64,000 bases of DNA from Clostridiaceae bacterium Marseille-Q4143 (lineage in GTDB: Bacteria; Bacillota; Clostridia; Lachnospirales; Lachnospiraceae). The notes under the pieces are model-generated. The model was not told where the DNA came from, searched no databases, and saw only the letters and a program-made list of their open reading frames with translations. Where the stretch lies: contig CP073693.1 of assembly GCA_018228645.1 (NCBI GenBank), positions 1,200,001 to 1,264,000 of the forward strand, given 5' to 3'. Of this stretch, positions 48,153 through 56,265 are shown piece by piece; positions within the stretch are counted from its first letter, which is position 1, and each line of letters opens with the position of its first letter. A program made the translations under genes and the position numbers.

Positions 48153-48854
48153 TTAATCAATCACAGTTATGGAAGTGATCACCGGCTGATCAGCCGCTTT
48201 TACAGTTCCGTTATTGTCCTGTACGGGGGTGTTTTCGCAGATGGCGTCTACCACATCCATGCCGTCTGTTACGTGGCCAAATGCGGCGTACTGGCCGTCC
48301 AGGAAGGTGCTGTCCTCATGTACGATGAAGAACTGGGAGGAAGCGCTGTCCGGGTCATTGGCGCGGGCCATGGAGATGGTGCCGCGTACATGGGAAATAT
48401 TATTTTCCACGCCGTTCTCGGAGAATTCTCCTTTGATGGTTGTATCAGAGCCGCCGGTTCCGTTTCCTTTCGGGTCGCCACCCTGAATCATGAAGCCGGA
48501 GATGATCCGGTGGAAAGTCAGACCGTCATAGAAACCTTCCTCTGCCAGATTCACGAAGTTAGTAACGGAGATGGGAGCTTCATCGGCATCCAGTTCCAGA
48601 GTGATGGTGCCATAGTCCTGTACGTCAATAGTGATATGATGGAGTCCGGTCAGAAGTTCTTCTTCAGCGGAAGCACTCTCGTCAGAGCCTTCTTTTTTAT
48701 CGGAAGCATTGTCGGCAGAAGTGTCAGTACCTGCAGTTTCTGCAGTCTCTGTGGTGTCAGTTTCGGCAGCATTGTCAGATTTGGAAGATCCGCATCCGGC
48801 GAGCATGGTGCCGCATAATGCAAGTGTTAAAAATAAAACAGTCAGTTTTTTCAT
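48153..48854 (-). CDS. Cyclophilin-type peptidyl-prolyl isomerase lipoprotein
   Basis: 233 aa. Lipoprotein signal with L-A-G-C, C21, then a long Thr/Glu/Ala/Ser linker to about residue 70, then a cyclophilin domain to the end. Cyclophilin core: F-V-N-L-A-E-E-G-F-Y-D-G-L-T-F-H-R-I near 100, I-Q-G-G-D-P, G-T-I-S-M-A-R near 159, and S-S-Q-F-F-I near 172. The catalytic Arg in F-H-R is kept. Probable extracytoplasmic folding catalyst. Own promoter and terminator. Confidence 0.95.
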   Translation of the reverse strand: MKKLTVLFLTLALCGTMLAGCGSSKSDNAAETDTTETAETAGTDTSADNASDKKEGSDESASAEEELLTGLHHITIDVQDYGTITLELDADEAPISVTNFVNLAEEGFYDGLTFHRIISGFMIQGGDPKGNGTGGSDTTIKGEFSENGVENNISHVRGTISMARANDPDSASSQFFIVHEDSTFLDGQYAAFGHVTDGMDVVDAICENTPVQDNNGTVKAADQPVITSITVID

Positions 48855-48884
48855 AAAATACCTCCATGCGTAAATTCAGTTTCT

Positions 48885-48913
48885 ATTGTAGAAGCCAGAT
48901 ATGGGAAAGTCAA
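48885..48913 (-). promoter_or_regulatory. Promoter of the cyclophilin gene
   Basis: Minus strand: TTGACT (48913-48908), 17 bases, TACAAT (48890-48885). Confidence 0.7.
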
Positions 48914-48934
48914 ATGTAGATTCTGTGAACTTTT

Positions 48935-49669
48935 CTACAGAATTTTTCCAAGAAAGTAGGGAGCCTGTTTCTGCCACCAGTTCCAGTCATGGGCGACATC
49001 ATATCCCCAGTAGTCCACAAATGCAGGAATTCCTTTTGCATGAAGCACGCCGTCCAGTTTTCTGGTATCTGCCAGAAGTTCGTCTTCCCATGCGCCCTGT
49101 CCAACGCAGAAGAACATATTACTCCTGCGATACAGAGACATATACGGGTGATCTTCCGGCATATTCTGCAGGCAATGGTAGGGAGAGTTCAAGTAGACCA
49201 GATCGTCCATATAGCCGCCCAGTACCTGGGAAGCATCATAGATGCCGCTGAGGCAGATGGTAGTGTCAAAACGGTCCGGAAAGCGGAAAAACAGATTGGC
49301 AGCGTGGAAAGCCCCCATACTGCATCCCATAGTCATAGCTTTCTGATTTTTATTTTCCTTTTCCATCAGTGGAAGGACTTCCTGCACCAGATACTGCATC
49401 CAGTCTTCATGGAGCACGATCCGGTCACGTGCATTCTTCCAGGTACATGACCAGGTCTCTGCATCGATGGTATCGACACAGTAGAGGCGGAGTTTTCCTT
49501 CTTCAATAAAGGGGGCACAGGCATCTACCATGCCGAATCCTTCAAAATCATTGTGTTTTCCATCCTGAGAAGGGATGACCAGACAGGATTTGCCGTCATG
49601 ACCGTAGACCTTGACCGGCATATCGCGGTGCAGTCTTTCACTGTACCAGTTCAGTTCTTTTATCTGCAT
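48935..49669 (-). CDS. Putative esterase, alpha/beta-hydrolase (esterase D-like)
   Basis: 244 aa, no signal peptide. Alpha/beta-hydrolase of the esterase D/putative esterase family. The nucleophile is the Ser of G-C-S-M-G-A near residue 115; the acid is probably an Asp near 200, and the base is the His of V-A-H-D-W-N-W-W near 228. A 3-base gap separates it from the upstream ATP-grasp gene, so the two are almost certainly one operon and may act on the same compound. Substrate unknown. Confidence 0.85.
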   Translation of the reverse strand: MQIKELNWYSERLHRDMPVKVYGHDGKSCLVIPSQDGKHNDFEGFGMVDACAPFIEEGKLRLYCVDTIDAETWSCTWKNARDRIVLHEDWMQYLVQEVLPLMEKENKNQKAMTMGCSMGAFHAANLFFRFPDRFDTTICLSGIYDASQVLGGYMDDLVYLNSPYHCLQNMPEDHPYMSLYRRSNMFFCVGQGAWEDELLADTRKLDGVLHAKGIPAFVDYWGYDVAHDWNWWQKQAPYFLGKIL

Positions 49670-49672
49670 GAT

Positions 49673-50950
49673 TTATTCTTTCCTTTTGGTTGTAGTTTTT
49701 GCCGGAGCCTTTCGATTTCTGGCAGCCGGTTTCCTGGCCGGTTTTACCGGTTCCGGAGGGCAGAGTTCCAATGTGTACCGGAAGAATTCTTCCATCTTTT
49801 CCTTACTTTCCAGATGAGCCAGATACATATAATTTCCCATGCCGTGTGCAAGTACTTCGGGAAGCTCTTGTGCAAGCTTCAGATCGGCTTTCCAGACGTC
49901 CAGAATTTCTTCATGGGAGTGCAGATAATGAAGCTCTTTCCAGCGGCCTACGTAGGCACAGAAGCAGCGTGTGGCTTTGGTCTGATGCCGGAGTTTGTCG
50001 TAGACCATCATATCGGCATAATGCTGATAACAATTGGTACTGTAGGCAAAGTTCACCATATCGGGAGTCGGACCTCCAGATGGACGCATATTGACCTCCA
50101 ACCCCACAATCTGACCTTTTTTTCCGAGATAGGCATGATCTTGTGTCAGACGGAAAAATTCCAGATGGACAAAGCGGCTTTTTACCCGGAATGCTTTCAG
50201 GCAGGCTTTTCCGGCAGCTATGAGATCATCAGCTACCTGGTCTACAATATAGAATCGGATGGAACCATGCTGGTTGACGCTATCCATGATGGAGATCGGT
50301 GTAATGTTACCAGTTTCGAAGAGTACGGTTCCCTTACTGTTTACGATAGCGTCATAGGAACAGATCTCGCCGGGCACCAGTTCTTCCATGATATAGGGTA
50401 CCGATGGGAGATTGCGGAAGAAATCGGTCAGATCTTTCTCATTTTCCAGTTTCCAGGTATCACAGGCACCGACGCCGCAGTCTGGTTTTACGATGACCGG
50501 ATAACCGACTTCTTTGATAAAAGTTTCCGCGCTGGCCTGATCCTGCACCATATGAAAACGGGCAGTTGGAATTCCAGCTTTTTTATAACCTTCCTTCATG
50601 CGGGATTTTTGCTTGATCAGCGCCATATCCTTCGGCTGTAGACCAGTCGTGATATGGAAATCTTCCCGCAGTCGTGCATCCTGAGTGAGCCAGTACTCAT
50701 TATTACTTTCCAGCCAGTCAATTTTTCCATGGTGGAAAGAAAGAAACGCTACTGCACGGAACATTTCGTCATAGTTTTTCATATTATCCACCCGGTAATA
50801 CTCTGTCAGGGCAGATTTTAAGACGGGGGAAAGTTCATCGTAGGGGGTGTCTCCGATTCCGAGGACATTGACGCCGTCATTTTTCAGGGCGACGCAGAAA
50901 TTTTCATAATTTCCGGGGAATGCAGGAGAAATAAAGAGGAAATTTTTCAT
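49673..50950 (-). CDS. ATP-grasp ligase of unknown pathway with basic tail
   Basis: 425 aa. ATP-grasp fold: an N-terminal preATP-grasp domain (about 1-110), then K-x-x-M-K near 115-125, G-Y-P-V-I-V-K-P near 151, and the metal/ATP-binding L-E-V-N-M-R-P-S-G near 294. Enzymes of this fold join a carboxylate to an amine or thiol using ATP. The last 25 residues are a Lys/Arg/Ala/Pro-rich tail like those of nucleic-acid-binding proteins, unusual for a metabolic ligase. A terminator lies upstream, so it needs its own promoter or read-through from prs. Product unknown. Confidence 0.82.
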   Translation of the reverse strand: MKNFLFISPAFPGNYENFCVALKNDGVNVLGIGDTPYDELSPVLKSALTEYYRVDNMKNYDEMFRAVAFLSFHHGKIDWLESNNEYWLTQDARLREDFHITTGLQPKDMALIKQKSRMKEGYKKAGIPTARFHMVQDQASAETFIKEVGYPVIVKPDCGVGACDTWKLENEKDLTDFFRNLPSVPYIMEELVPGEICSYDAIVNSKGTVLFETGNITPISIMDSVNQHGSIRFYIVDQVADDLIAAGKACLKAFRVKSRFVHLEFFRLTQDHAYLGKKGQIVGLEVNMRPSGGPTPDMVNFAYSTNCYQHYADMMVYDKLRHQTKATRCFCAYVGRWKELHYLHSHEEILDVWKADLKLAQELPEVLAHGMGNYMYLAHLESKEKMEEFFRYTLELCPPEPVKPARKPAARNRKAPAKTTTKRKE

Positions 50951-50969
50951 TAGTAATGCTTCTCCTTAC

Positions 50970-51000
50970 AAAAAAAACCTGACCGTATGAAACGGCCAGG
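50970..51000 (-). terminator. Terminator of the PRPP synthase gene
   Basis: Minus strand: CCTGGCCGT pairs with ACGGTCAGG (one wobble), followed by eight T. It falls in the 62-base gap before the ATP-grasp gene. Confidence 0.85.
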
Positions 51001-51012
51001 GTGAATATTATT

Positions 51013-52197
51013 TTACAGTCGACCGCCTTTATATTTTTCCAGAAAACGATGGATTCTCTCAAACGGATCCAGAAGATCGCTGATGGAAGCATCGTGATTC
51101 AAGGTATCAATTAAAAGGGCGATATATTTGCTCATGTCACAGGAAATGTAATATTCTCTGGAAAGAAGTTCCGGTGACTGGTACACCAGGTTAGTGGTAA
51201 ACAGACGATCAAAAAGTCCCTCTTTATATGCTTCGTCAAATTTTTCCATTCCGTTGGTGAAAAGACCAAAGGTGGAATACAGGAAAATTCGATTCGCATG
51301 CAGTGCTTTCAGCTGGCGGGCTACGTCGATCATGCTCTCGCCGGAGGAGATCATATCGTCTATAACGACAACATCTTTGCCGGCTACGTTGCTGCCGAGG
51401 AACTCATGGGCAACGATGGGGTTGCGTCCGTTGACGATGCGTGCATAGTCACGTCGTTTGTAAAACATACCCATATCAATACCGAGAACATTTGCCAGAT
51501 AAACAGCACGGCCCATGCCGCCTTCATCCGGGCTGATCACCATCAGATGTTCACTGTCTACCTTGATATCGCGGACGTTGGTGAGCAGTGCTTTGATGAA
51601 CTGGTAAGCAGGCTGTACGGTTTCAAAACCTGACAGCGGGATCGCATTCTGGACACGCGGGTCGTGAGCGTCAAAAGTAATAATATTGTCAACGCCCATC
51701 TTGGTCAGCTCCTGGAGAGCAAGTGCGCAGTCAAGAGACTCTCTTGCGGAACGCTTGTGCTGGCGACTTTCGTACAGGAACGGCATGATGACGGTGATTC
51801 TTCTTGCTTTTCCTCCACATGCGGCGATGATACGTTTCAGATCCTGATAATGGTCGTCCGGGGACATATGGTTCTCATGTCCGCACAGAGAATAAGTAAG
51901 ACTGTAGTTACATACATCAACCATCAGGTACAGATCACGTCCACGGACAGATTCCTGCACAATTCCTTTTGCCTCGCCGGAACCAAAACGGGGTACCTTT
52001 GCGTTCAGGAGATAAGACTCTTGTTCGTATCCCTGGAATACGATATTATCTTTGTGCTGATTAGCGCTTTCGTGACGCCACTGCACCAGGTAATCGTCCA
52101 CTCTTTTTCCAAGATTTTTACAGCTCGGCAGTGCAATGATGCCGAGAGAGCCAACGGGAATCGTTTCCAGAACCCGTTCACTGCGCTGAATATTCAT
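51013..52197 (-). CDS. prs: Ribose-phosphate pyrophosphokinase (PRPP synthase)
   Basis: Makes PRPP, the precursor of nucleotides, histidine and tryptophan. 394 aa, longer than the common 315-aa form; it matches the long variant seen in Clostridia. The PRPP-binding loop is intact: V-V-V-I-D-D-M-I-S-S-G-E-S near 274. Other family marks are F-L-Y-E-S-R-Q-H-K-R near 145 and D-A-H-D-P near 179. ATG 52197 follows GGAGG; the in-frame ATG at 52212 overlaps the binding site. PRPP feeds upp and xpt elsewhere in the window. Confidence 0.93.
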   Translation of the reverse strand: MNIQRSERVLETIPVGSLGIIALPSCKNLGKRVDDYLVQWRHESANQHKDNIVFQGYEQESYLLNAKVPRFGSGEAKGIVQESVRGRDLYLMVDVCNYSLTYSLCGHENHMSPDDHYQDLKRIIAACGGKARRITVIMPFLYESRQHKRSARESLDCALALQELTKMGVDNIITFDAHDPRVQNAIPLSGFETVQPAYQFIKALLTNVRDIKVDSEHLMVISPDEGGMGRAVYLANVLGIDMGMFYKRRDYARIVNGRNPIVAHEFLGSNVAGKDVVVIDDMISSGESMIDVARQLKALHANRIFLYSTFGLFTNGMEKFDEAYKEGLFDRLFTTNLVYQSPELLSREYYISCDMSKYIALLIDTLNHDASISDLLDPFERIHRFLEKYKGGRL

Positions 52198-52261
52198 GAT
52201 GTAATCCTCCATATAATAAGATGCAATTTAAATACAATATAATAATAAATATCTCAGTAAG

Positions 52262-52291
52262 ACCATACCATCAGCAGTAAGCCAACGTCAA
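52262..52291 (-). promoter_or_regulatory. Likely promoter of prs
   Basis: Minus strand: TTGACG (52291-52286), 18 bases, TATGGT (52267-52262), about 65 bases before the prs start. Confidence 0.45.
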
Positions 52292-52297
52292 GGACTT

Positions 52298-53260
52298 TCA
52301 GTGGGAACCTGCGATTTTTCTCCGAATTCGGATATCACTGCCCGTAAACTTCAGAAGTGTATAGGAACTGGTGATACGGGAGAAGACACGTTCGCTGTAA
52401 ATATCCCGGAAATCCTGCAGGGAGAGGTTGGTGGAAATGATGGTCGATTTCCCTGCCAGCATCCGTTCGTTCAGTATCTGGAACAGCTTGGATACCGTAA
52501 AGGTATTGGAAAGCTCGGTTCCCATGTCATCTAAAATCAGAAGGTCACTTTCCAGAAGCGGCTCGTAAGCCTGGCGGAAATTTTCAGAACCGCCGGATAT
52601 GGCACCAGAGAGCAGTTCAAACAGCTGGAAAGATGTAAAATAGATGACGGAAAATCCTTTGTCCAGCAGTTCTTTGGCAATGCAGTTAGAGAGAAATGTC
52701 TTTCCGGTTCCGACAGAACCGTAGAAAAGCATGCTCTTTCCGTCTTTCCTGAAGTTCAGGGCATATTCCTGACAGGTCCGGATGATGGGCGGCATGGAAG
52801 TCCTCTGTGTCTCATCATAGACGTCATAGGACAGGGTGGAAAAGTTCTCTTTTTCCAACACAGATTGAAGTCTTGAGGAAGAATAGAGAAGTTCGATCTC
52901 TTTCTGCCGGAAGCAGTGGCATTTTTTCTGGCCGACATATCCGGTGTCCTTACAGTCTGGACAGGTATACTGCATTTCCATATAATCCACGGGATAACCT
53001 GCTTTTTTCAGGATCTGTTCTTTTTCTGCCCGCAGGGAGGACAGTTCCTGACGGAGTATCTCCAGAGCATCCGGTTCTTCGTCAAAAAGTCGTTCCGCCT
53101 GGCGGATGCTGCAGGCAGACATAGCTTCCTGAATCTCTCTGATCCGAGGAAACTTTTCGTAGATCTCGTCGGTCCGGGCGCACTGCCTGCGGTAATTTTC
53201 ATATTGTCTGCGGTCATATCCCCGCATGATGGTATCGTATTGACTGTTGGTCAGTGCCAT
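52298..53260 (-). CDS. DnaI/DnaC-type helicase loader (AAA+)
   Basis: 320 aa. Loads the replicative helicase onto DNA. A helical N-terminal part (about 1-100) leads to a cysteine cluster, C-P-D-C then C-H-C near residues 114-135, a probable zinc site as in Bacillus DnaI. The AAA+ domain (about 150-318) has Walker A G-S-V-G-T-G-K-T near 182 and Walker B L-L-I-L-D-D-M-G near 245, then the arginine region F-S-R-I near 300. AGGAGG precedes the ATG. It is 24 bases downstream of the DnaD gene, the usual primosome pairing. Confidence 0.9.
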   Translation of the reverse strand: MALTNSQYDTIMRGYDRRQYENYRRQCARTDEIYEKFPRIREIQEAMSACSIRQAERLFDEEPDALEILRQELSSLRAEKEQILKKAGYPVDYMEMQYTCPDCKDTGYVGQKKCHCFRQKEIELLYSSSRLQSVLEKENFSTLSYDVYDETQRTSMPPIIRTCQEYALNFRKDGKSMLFYGSVGTGKTFLSNCIAKELLDKGFSVIYFTSFQLFELLSGAISGGSENFRQAYEPLLESDLLILDDMGTELSNTFTVSKLFQILNERMLAGKSTIISTNLSLQDFRDIYSERVFSRITSSYTLLKFTGSDIRIRRKIAGSH

Positions 53261-53284
53261 GGGATCAGCCCTCCTTTTTCAGAC

Positions 53285-54319
53285 TCAGTGCTGGCTTTCC
53301 AGGAGCTGTTTCTCCAGCTCGTCGAAATCATAATCACGTTGCTGGAAATTAGTGAAGCCGGTGGAGCGGGCCTGGGATGCAGGTGCTCTGCGTGCTGCTT
53401 TTTTCTGATGTTCCTGATCCAGCGCCAGTACATCGTTCATATTATGTACCTTCTGATCCGACCATCGGGTAAGAATGCGGTCGGCATACTCAAAGTTTGG
53501 CTTGTGAAGCCGCTCCATGGTTCGTCTGCATGCCTCCAGTACCAGATCCAGGGTAAAGTCATAGGTGTTCAGCCACTTTTCAATGTAGGAAAGCTCCGGA
53601 TCCACCGGATTCCGGTCATTGATGCCGAAGGCCTTCATGATGGCAAAGGTATTTCTCCGGTAAGTGGTGGTACGTTCCTTCGCCTGCCCCACCGTAGAGA
53701 TGCCTGCCTCTGCCCATGCAAGCCCTACCGTGCGGATATAGTGGATACTTTTGCTGCCTTTACAGACACAGTACTCTACCAGATATTCGATCAGATCAGC
53801 AGAGAAATGAAGCTGGTCATAAAAATAGAGAATGGTCTCAATCTCCGAAGGAGACAGTGTTTTTCCAAGGTACTGGTTGCACACAAAGAGAAGCTGCCGG
53901 CATTCTGACTGCTGCGCGAAGGCATTGAGCTCTTCCGGGCTGTAAGATTTTGGCGCGGGAGCTTCTTTCTCCTGGCGGAGAGAGACGGTGGCATTCGCCT
54001 CTGATTTTTTTGCTACCGGGTCAGGAATGGTACAGAGATAAATTCCCTGAAGGGTGTTGGCATCGTCGCATTCCAGAGACAGGATGCCCTGTTTTTCCCA
54101 ATATTTTAAAGCGCGTAAAATATCGCTTTCTGTTTTATCCATGACATCGGCAAGACCGGCTACGGACAGAGAAATATCCGGACAGTTCAGGGCGCGCAGA
54201 AGGTAGAGATACACTTTCACGTATTCTCCGTTTGCACCCGGCATATAATAATCCAGAAAAAGATTGGACACACTGGTAACTCCCGGTGTACCGTCGGTCT
54301 TTAATACAAAATCACTCAT
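53285..54319 (-). CDS. DnaD-domain primosome protein
   Basis: 344 aa. DnaD/DnaB2 family protein that helps open DNA and recruit the helicase-loader complex. The N-terminal winged-helix part (about 1-105) leads into two DnaD-type helical domains (about 130-215 and 220-300). The second contains Y-I-x-K-W near 242 and the family YxxxIxxxW-like segment Y-A-D-R-I-L-T-R-W near 292. AGGAG precedes the ATG. A TATACT promoter and tandem DnaA boxes lie upstream. Confidence 0.88.
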   Translation of the reverse strand: MSDFVLKTDGTPGVTSVSNLFLDYYMPGANGEYVKVYLYLLRALNCPDISLSVAGLADVMDKTESDILRALKYWEKQGILSLECDDANTLQGIYLCTIPDPVAKKSEANATVSLRQEKEAPAPKSYSPEELNAFAQQSECRQLLFVCNQYLGKTLSPSEIETILYFYDQLHFSADLIEYLVEYCVCKGSKSIHYIRTVGLAWAEAGISTVGQAKERTTTYRRNTFAIMKAFGINDRNPVDPELSYIEKWLNTYDFTLDLVLEACRRTMERLHKPNFEYADRILTRWSDQKVHNMNDVLALDQEHQKKAARRAPASQARSTGFTNFQQRDYDFDELEKQLLESQH

Positions 54320-54344
54320 TTTTTTATACTCCTACTCTATACGG

Positions 54345-54373
54345 AGTATAGCACAGCTCCCGGGAAAAGAAAA
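54345..54373 (-). promoter_or_regulatory. Promoter of the DnaD/helicase-loader operon
   Basis: Minus strand: weak TTTTCT (54373-54368), 17 bases, TATACT (54350-54345). The -10 is part of a small palindrome, CTATAC-GGA-GTATAG on the plus strand (54337-54351). Confidence 0.5.
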
Positions 54374-54421
54374 TAGGTGGGAAACTGACAGTGGATATGG
54401 AAAACCGATGTGGAATAAGAA

Positions 54422-54618
54422 TGTGGATAATGTGGATAACCTGGTGGACAGTTTTCATTATTGGAAACCTGTTTCGACAAAAAAATACAGGAAATTCAAC
54501 GAAAACAGGGAATTTGACAGATCGGTGTCAGGAATATTATGTAAATGTCTTATCCACGAAAAAATCCACATGCTTATGCAACTTATTATGTTGATAAACA
54601 TGTGGATAATGTGGATAA
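54422..54618. promoter_or_regulatory. DnaA-box cluster
   Basis: Four perfect TGTGGATAA boxes arranged as two head-to-tail pairs, 54422-54439 and 54601-54618. Opposite-facing TTATCCACG (54550-54558) and AAATCCACA (54562-54570) lie between. Near matches lie at 54391 and 54409. It sits in the otherwise empty 54320-54620 gap, just upstream of the DnaD operon promoter. In Bacillus subtilis DnaA binds a box cluster at the dnaB-dnaI operon, so DnaA control here is likely. Confidence 0.85.
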
Positions 54619-54620
54619 CT

Positions 54621-56000
54621 TTATCTGGAAAGCAGATTTTCCCCTATTTTCAGCACATCTCCGGCACCCATAGTTATCAACAGGTCCCCGTGCATACATT
54701 TTTTCAATAAAAATTTCTCAATTTCCTCAAATGTTGGGAAATAATAGCAGGGTTTTCCAAGTTTTTCGATTTCCGCCTGTAATGTCTGAGAGCTGATCCC
54801 CAGGGTATCGGTCTCTCTGGCTGCATAAATATCAGCGAGAACGATGTGGTCCGCATGGGAAAGGGCCTGCGCAAACTGCGTAAGGAATGCTTTGGTTCTG
54901 GTATAGGTATGGGGCTGGAAGACACACCACAGTTCCCGGTGTGGATAGTTGGCAGCTGCTTTTAAGGTGGCTTCGATCTCTGTCGGATGATGTGCGTAAT
55001 CATCGATGATGGTGAAACCGTTTACCTCACCCTTGTACTGGAAACGACGGTTCGTGCCGTGGAACATGGAGAGACCTCTGGCAGCAGTGTCAGCGTCAAT
55101 GCCAAGTTCCAGGGAAGTGGCCAGTGCAGCCAGTGCATTGGAGACATTATGGATACCTGGGACATGAAGAGTAATCATGCCGAGATCTTCACCATGATGG
55201 AATAGGCGGAAAGAAGCACATCCTTTCTCGTCATAGGAAATTTCTTTTGCAGTGTAGTCTTCCGTTCCGTTCATACCATAGGTGACAGTTCGGCCTTTGA
55301 TACCGTCGGTAATTTCCTCCGGGTGCTCGATCTGGCTGTTTAAAACCAGAAGTCCATCGTCCGGGAGAAGTCCGGCAAAGCGGTGGAAGGAATGACGAAT
55401 ATCCGCGAGATCTTTGAAGAAATCCATATGGTCTTCTTCAATATTCAGGATCACTGCCACTGTCGGAAAGAAGGACAGGAAGCTGTTGGTGTACTCGCAG
55501 GCTTCAGTCAGAAATGTATCAGAATGGCCCACGCGGATATTTCCGCCGATCTCCGGAAGAATACCGCCTACGGAGATTGTAGGATCCTTCTGGCTCTCCA
55601 TGAGGATCATGGACAGCATGGAAGTGGTTGTGGTCTTTCCGTGGGTTCCGGATACACCAATGGACGTTTTGTAGTTTTTCATAATCTGACCCAGCAGTTC
55701 TGCACGGGTCAGCATGGGAAGAGACTGGCGTGCGGCTTCTGCAAATTCCGGATTGTCAGGATGAATGGCAGCCGTGTAGACGACCACATCAATGCCCGGA
55801 ATAATATTGGAAGCTTTTTGACCGTAAAAGATCTGCGCTCCTTTGGAGATCAGGTGTCTGGTAAGATCGGATTCCTGAGAATCAGAACCGGATACGGTAA
55901 ATCCTTCCTTCAGAAGAATTTCCGCAAGACCACTCATACTGATGCCGCCGATGCCTATAAAATGTATATGGCATGGCTCTTTAAAGTTTATCTGATACAT
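54621..56000 (-). CDS. murC: UDP-N-acetylmuramate--L-alanine ligase
   Basis: Adds L-Ala to UDP-MurNAc, the first peptide step in wall synthesis. 459 aa, standard. It opens with H-F-I-G-I-G-G-I-S-M-S-G-L-A near residue 13. The ATP loop is G-V-S-G-T-H-G-K-T-T-T-T near 113, then E-A-C-E-Y near 166 and D-D-Y-A-H-H-P-T-E-I near 325, all Mur-ligase landmarks. The stop lies 2 bases from the DnaA boxes; no clear terminator was seen. Confidence 0.97.
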   Translation of the reverse strand: MYQINFKEPCHIHFIGIGGISMSGLAEILLKEGFTVSGSDSQESDLTRHLISKGAQIFYGQKASNIIPGIDVVVYTAAIHPDNPEFAEAARQSLPMLTRAELLGQIMKNYKTSIGVSGTHGKTTTTSMLSMILMESQKDPTISVGGILPEIGGNIRVGHSDTFLTEACEYTNSFLSFFPTVAVILNIEEDHMDFFKDLADIRHSFHRFAGLLPDDGLLVLNSQIEHPEEITDGIKGRTVTYGMNGTEDYTAKEISYDEKGCASFRLFHHGEDLGMITLHVPGIHNVSNALAALATSLELGIDADTAARGLSMFHGTNRRFQYKGEVNGFTIIDDYAHHPTEIEATLKAAANYPHRELWCVFQPHTYTRTKAFLTQFAQALSHADHIVLADIYAARETDTLGISSQTLQAEIEKLGKPCYYFPTFEEIEKFLLKKCMHGDLLITMGAGDVLKIGENLLSR

Positions 56001-56032
56001 GAAAATTCAGCCTTTCTGCGTTTTTATTTTAC

Positions 56033-56060
56033 ATTATATCCTATTTAAATGAAAAAGCAA
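56033..56060 (-). promoter_or_regulatory. Promoter of murC
   Basis: Minus strand: TTGCTT (56060-56055), 16 bases, TATAAT (56038-56033), about 33 bases before murC. Confidence 0.6.
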
Positions 56061-56180
56061 CGGTTTGTAAAAGCTGACAAAAAATAAACAAAGAGAATGT
56101 AAAAAATGACGAAGCAAAAGTGGGGGGATGTAAGAAAAGATAAAAAACATCACAAAATATGAAAAAATAAAGAATGATTT

Positions 56181-56221
56181 TGGTGAAAAATGTTCACCAC
56201 TTATAAAAAGTGTGCTATAAT
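56181..56221 (+). promoter_or_regulatory. glgC promoter with overlapping palindrome
   Basis: TTCACC (56193-56198), 17 bases, perfect TATAAT (56216-56221). The -35 is the right arm of an exact inverted repeat, TGGTGAA-AAATG-TTCACCA (56181-56199), a plausible operator for a repressor or activator of glycogen synthesis. Confidence 0.6.
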
Positions 56222-56265
56222 AACCACATCAAAACATGTTTTTCTATGCAGCAAGAGGTGATAGC

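Noticed and set aside
54320..54620. The DnaA boxes as a chromosome origin.
   Set aside because: No dnaA, dnaN or recF is nearby and no clear unwinding element was seen; operon control is the simpler reading.
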